DNA from: DATLBY01 sp035526665
Lineage (GTDB): Bacteria; Acidobacteriota; Terriglobia; Bryobacterales; Bryobacteraceae
Direction of reading: 5' to 3'
Length of the DNA stretch: 9,160 bases
NCBI GenBank assembly: GCA_035526665.1
Contig: DATLBY010000196.1
Coordinates: 1 to 9,160, forward strand
Made by a program: the position numbers and the translations under genes. The notes under the pieces were generated by a model, which searched no databases, had not been told where the DNA came from, and worked only from the letters and a program-made list of their open reading frames with translations. This document shows, one piece after another, positions 6,598-9,160 of this stretch; the first letter of the stretch is position 1; each line of letters begins with the position of its first letter.

Positions 6598-9048
6598 ATG
6601 AAAACGGTATGTTCCAGCCGGATTAGCCTTCTCAGCGGCCTCCTTGAACTCCTGCCAATCGCGTGGCGGGCATGCGCTCTGTTGGCTTTGGCATCGGCTG
6701 CGTTTCCCCAGGAAACAACCTTGGTCAGTGTGTCGGTCACTCCCACGGGAGCACCGTATCAAGTCGATGGCACGCTCTACTACAGACCTTCGTCATTCAG
6801 TTGGCCGAAAGGCAGCAAGCACACGCTGGAGATAATTCCCTACTGTGTATCTCCGGAGTCCGGTCCCCAGCAGAGTGATTGTCAAACGCGGTATATACCG
6901 GAAACGTGGACGACTGATAACGGGCGAATCGATTCTCCTACCGCCATCATCACAGCCGACCCGGCCATCAAATCCTATAGAGGTTTGTCCCGCGTCGAGT
7001 ACCGCGTTCGATTCAGCTTTTTCGATGCCGGCGGCGCGACAAGTTCACCCGTAGCTTTTCCCTCGGGCCAGTGCATCGGTCCCAGGCCGAGCGCTGGTCC
7101 TCCCGGTATTGTATGTGTAGGCGGCGAATGCCATCTCGAGAGTTTTGAAAAATGGCTGCCTCCAGGAGACATTCAACTCTCGGCAATTCCGTACGATGGG
7201 TATGTCTTTACCGGTTGGTTCGCGGGCGGAGCGGGAACTCCTTTTCTCAGTACCTACAAAGTAACGGGTCCAGTGACTTTGATCCCGCGCTTTGCCCCTG
7301 GCAAGCGGGTTCAGGTTATCACCGACCCTCCGCAGCTACGGGTCCTGGTAGACCGCACCGAGGTGATCACCTCCGATCCGAAAACATATGTACCCGTCTG
7401 CTCGGCGCCCGGATTTTTTGACTTCGCCGAAGGATCCACCCACGTTCTGAGCGCGCTCTCACCCCAGTTCGATATCAACAACAAGCAGTGGGTTTTCGAT
7501 TCCTGGAGCAACGGTGGCGGACAAAACATGGTGTACAAGGCGGAGCGCGCCAATGTCCCGGAAGTGCTGGTGGCCAAGTTCATCCCCGGCATCGTTGTCA
7601 GTCTCGGTGTTCCTCCAGGGCTCAAATTGACAGTCGACGGGCAGGACACTTGGCCTTCATATACCTTCGTCTGGGGGGCAGGGACGAAACACGTAGTCAC
7701 CGCCCCGGCTGAGCAGACCGACCAGAATGGCCGGAAGTACCTCTTCCAGGGATGGTCCAACGGCGGACCAGCGACGCAGGAATTGAAGCTCGACACGAAA
7801 GACCTTACCGGCCTGCGCCTTACCGCCGAATACAAAATGCTGGGTATGTTGCTTGTCCAAAGCAACAACCCGGTGAATATTCAGGTTGGCGACGAAACCT
7901 GTACAACGCCTTGTACGCTGCATCGCGAGATGGGTTCCGAGCTCCGCATCGTAGCGCCGCAAACGGTGCCTGTATCCGAGGGATCGCGACTGGACCTGGT
8001 GTCTCTCGGCGGCGATACCGGGGCCGCAAGGAGCGTCAAGCTCGGTTCGGAGCCGGTGATCGTGCTGGCGAATTATCGTCCTGCTTATCGCGTCTCTGCT
8101 GTTGCCGATCCTCCGAATGGCGCCGTCATCCGCATGGAGCCGGCCAGCCCGGACGCTTTTTATCCGGCCAACACACGTGTCCAGGTATTTTCCACATCGC
8201 GCCTGGGATACCGATTTAAACGCTGGGAAGGGGACACGGCCGATCGCTTCAGCCCCGCCACCGTCATTGTGTCCGGTCCGCTCCGTCTCAGGGCGGTGTT
8301 GGAAGCTATCGCGGAAATCTCCAAGACCGGCGTCCGCAATGCCGCCGGCGAAACTCCGGTCAACGCAGTGGCGCCCGGCTCCATCATATCGATCTATGGA
8401 GCTAACCTGGCTCCCGCGACCGAGGTGGGGCCTGGGAATCCACTCGCGCAAACGCTTGCTGGATTAACTGTCGACGTCGCCGGACATATCCTGCCCCTCT
8501 TTTTTGTGTCTCCGGAGCAGATTAACGCACAGCTGCCTTATGACCTGCCGGCCGGAACGCAAACGCTGACGATAAGAAACAGGGACTCATCCGAAGTCAA
8601 TGCGGCTTTTGAAGTTGTACGCAACGCGCCGGGGTTGATCACTTCCGGGCAGGGAGGTAAACCGGTCGCCGTGGTCAGACGATCGGACGGCTCCATGGCG
8701 ACGGCCAACAATCCGGTAAAGCCGGGTGAAATCGTCACGCTGTTCGGTACCGGCTTTGGACCTCATCGAGTGCCTCCTCCAGAGGGATTCGGTGTCGAGG
8801 AAAGCGACGGATACCGGCTGCTGGATGCCGTGCAGATCGGGATTGGCGACCAGACGATCACTCCCGATTATGCAGGAGCGGCCGCCGGTCTGCCTGGTGT
8901 AGTGGCACTGCGCTTCCGGGTACCTTCTTCGGTCTCGGCGCAAGCCGTGGTCAATCTGACTGCCACAATAAACGGAGTCAACAGCAACACGGTGATTCTA
9001 CCCACGGCGGCAGCCTACGTCACTACCTCGATCGAAGACGACAAATGA
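6598..9048 (+). CDS. Exported InlB-B/PEGA-like repeat protein with C-terminal TIGR03437 domain
   Basis: The product has 816 residues. Residues 1-38 are a long signal peptide (hydrophobic core AWRACALLALASAAF). From about 44 to 568 there are six diverged units of 75-100 residues, each with two or three beta strands and most with the tryptophan-glycine signature of InlB B-type repeats: FTGWFAGG (204-211), FDSWSNGG (300-307), FQGWSNGG (383-390) and FKRWEGD (540-546), each followed by a strand such as VTLIPRF, VLVAKF, LRLTAEY or LRLRAVLEA. The unit at about 416-494 carries NIQVGDETCTTPCTLHREMG, which is PEGA-like. Residues 575-800 are a TIGR03437 domain (VAPGSIISIYGANLAP, VSPEQINAQLPYDLPAG, VKPGEIVTLFGTGFGP), followed by a 16-residue tail. 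The mature region before that domain has eight cysteines, including CVGGEC and CTTPC, consistent with disulfides outside the cytoplasm. It starts three bases after the barrel gene. A cell-surface structural or adhesin role is inferred. Confidence 0.85.
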   Translation: MKTVCSSRISLLSGLLELLPIAWRACALLALASAAFPQETTLVSVSVTPTGAPYQVDGTLYYRPSSFSWPKGSKHTLEIIPYCVSPESGPQQSDCQTRYIPETWTTDNGRIDSPTAIITADPAIKSYRGLSRVEYRVRFSFFDAGGATSSPVAFPSGQCIGPRPSAGPPGIVCVGGECHLESFEKWLPPGDIQLSAIPYDGYVFTGWFAGGAGTPFLSTYKVTGPVTLIPRFAPGKRVQVITDPPQLRVLVDRTEVITSDPKTYVPVCSAPGFFDFAEGSTHVLSALSPQFDINNKQWVFDSWSNGGGQNMVYKAERANVPEVLVAKFIPGIVVSLGVPPGLKLTVDGQDTWPSYTFVWGAGTKHVVTAPAEQTDQNGRKYLFQGWSNGGPATQELKLDTKDLTGLRLTAEYKMLGMLLVQSNNPVNIQVGDETCTTPCTLHREMGSELRIVAPQTVPVSEGSRLDLVSLGGDTGAARSVKLGSEPVIVLANYRPAYRVSAVADPPNGAVIRMEPASPDAFYPANTRVQVFSTSRLGYRFKRWEGDTADRFSPATVIVSGPLRLRAVLEAIAEISKTGVRNAAGETPVNAVAPGSIISIYGANLAPATEVGPGNPLAQTLAGLTVDVAGHILPLFFVSPEQINAQLPYDLPAGTQTLTIRNRDSSEVNAAFEVVRNAPGLITSGQGGKPVAVVRRSDGSMATANNPVKPGEIVTLFGTGFGPHRVPPPEGFGVEESDGYRLLDAVQIGIGDQTITPDYAGAAAGLPGVVALRFRVPSSVSAQAVVNLTATINGVNSNTVILPTAAAYVTTSIEDDK

Positions 9049-9160
9049 AAGTAATCCTCCGGACCGGCCGAACGCTACTTTCCTCGGAACAGTGCGGACT
9101 CGGCCGTCCCGGCTCCAACCTGCTTGTGCCCGCTCTCGAGCAGCGAGGCGCCTTCTTTCC
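9045..9160 (+). CDS. Start of a downstream gene, unidentified (partial)
   Basis: The ATG at 9045-9047 overlaps the previous TGA as ATGA, and the frame stays open to the right edge: 38 codons, beginning MKVILRTGRTLLSSEQCGLG. Third positions are mostly G or C, like the neighbouring genes, which suggests real coding. There is no strong ribosome site, so it would depend on coupling from the gene before. I do not recognise the peptide. It has no clear signal sequence in the part seen, so if it belongs to the operon it may be the first cytoplasmic member. It could also be a chance frame. Confidence 0.45.
   Translation, partial: MKVILRTGRTLLSSEQCGLGRPGSNLLVPALEQRGAFF

Noticed and set aside
7657..8451. 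264-codon antisense frame under the repeat protein
   Set aside because: Shadow of the InlB-B repeat and TIGR03437 coding sequence; no recognisable motif.
9061..9109. Inverted repeat GGACCGGCCGA / TCGGCCGTCC just after the repeat-protein stop, as a terminator
   Set aside because: The stem needs a bulged C and a 28-base loop, relies on the self-complementary CGGCCG that is common in GC-rich DNA, and has no T run. It also lies inside a probable coding frame.

Overview
The window reads as one dense, plus-strand operon segment from a high-GC Gram-negative bacterium, most likely an Acidobacteriota member of the Solibacter/Bryobacter type. Two things point there. A Tad/Flp-type CpaB-CpaC pair indicates an envelope with an outer membrane. 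In addition, two proteins end in the roughly 220-residue C-terminal domain that I recognise as TIGR03437, a family described from and greatly expanded in Candidatus Solibacter. The taxon is an inference from protein content, not from a marker gene.

Layout: (1) 1-141 is the 3' end of an upstream gene, possibly a TadG-like pilus protein. (2) 142-311 is the only sizeable gap without a gene. It holds a near-perfect direct repeat and an imperfect palindrome and is the best place for a control region. (3) 312-1196 is cpaB and 1193-2803 is cpaC, the secretin; they overlap by four bases (GTGA). (4) After 80 bases comes a 1017-residue exported protein with two predicted beta-propellers, an Ig/BACON-like domain between them and a C-terminal TIGR03437 domain (2884-5937). 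(5) Three bases later is a small outer-membrane beta-barrel protein (5941-6594). (6) Three bases later is an 816-residue exported protein made of InlB-B/PEGA-like repeats plus TIGR03437 (6598-9048). (7) An ATGA overlap opens a further reading frame that runs off the right edge (9045-9160).

How the genes may work together: CpaB and CpaC are the periplasmic and outer-membrane secretin part of a Tad (type IVc) pilus or related type II-like machine. The cytoplasmic ATPase, inner-membrane platform and pilins are not here and are expected outside the window. The three following genes all encode exported proteins and are packed as tightly as a co-translated operon. They are a candidate surface module (two large probable adhesin-like proteins and an outer-membrane barrel) that works with, or is exported by, the pilus machine. 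That link is inferred from gene order. No RNA genes, insertion sequences, CRISPR arrays or clear rho-independent terminators were seen.
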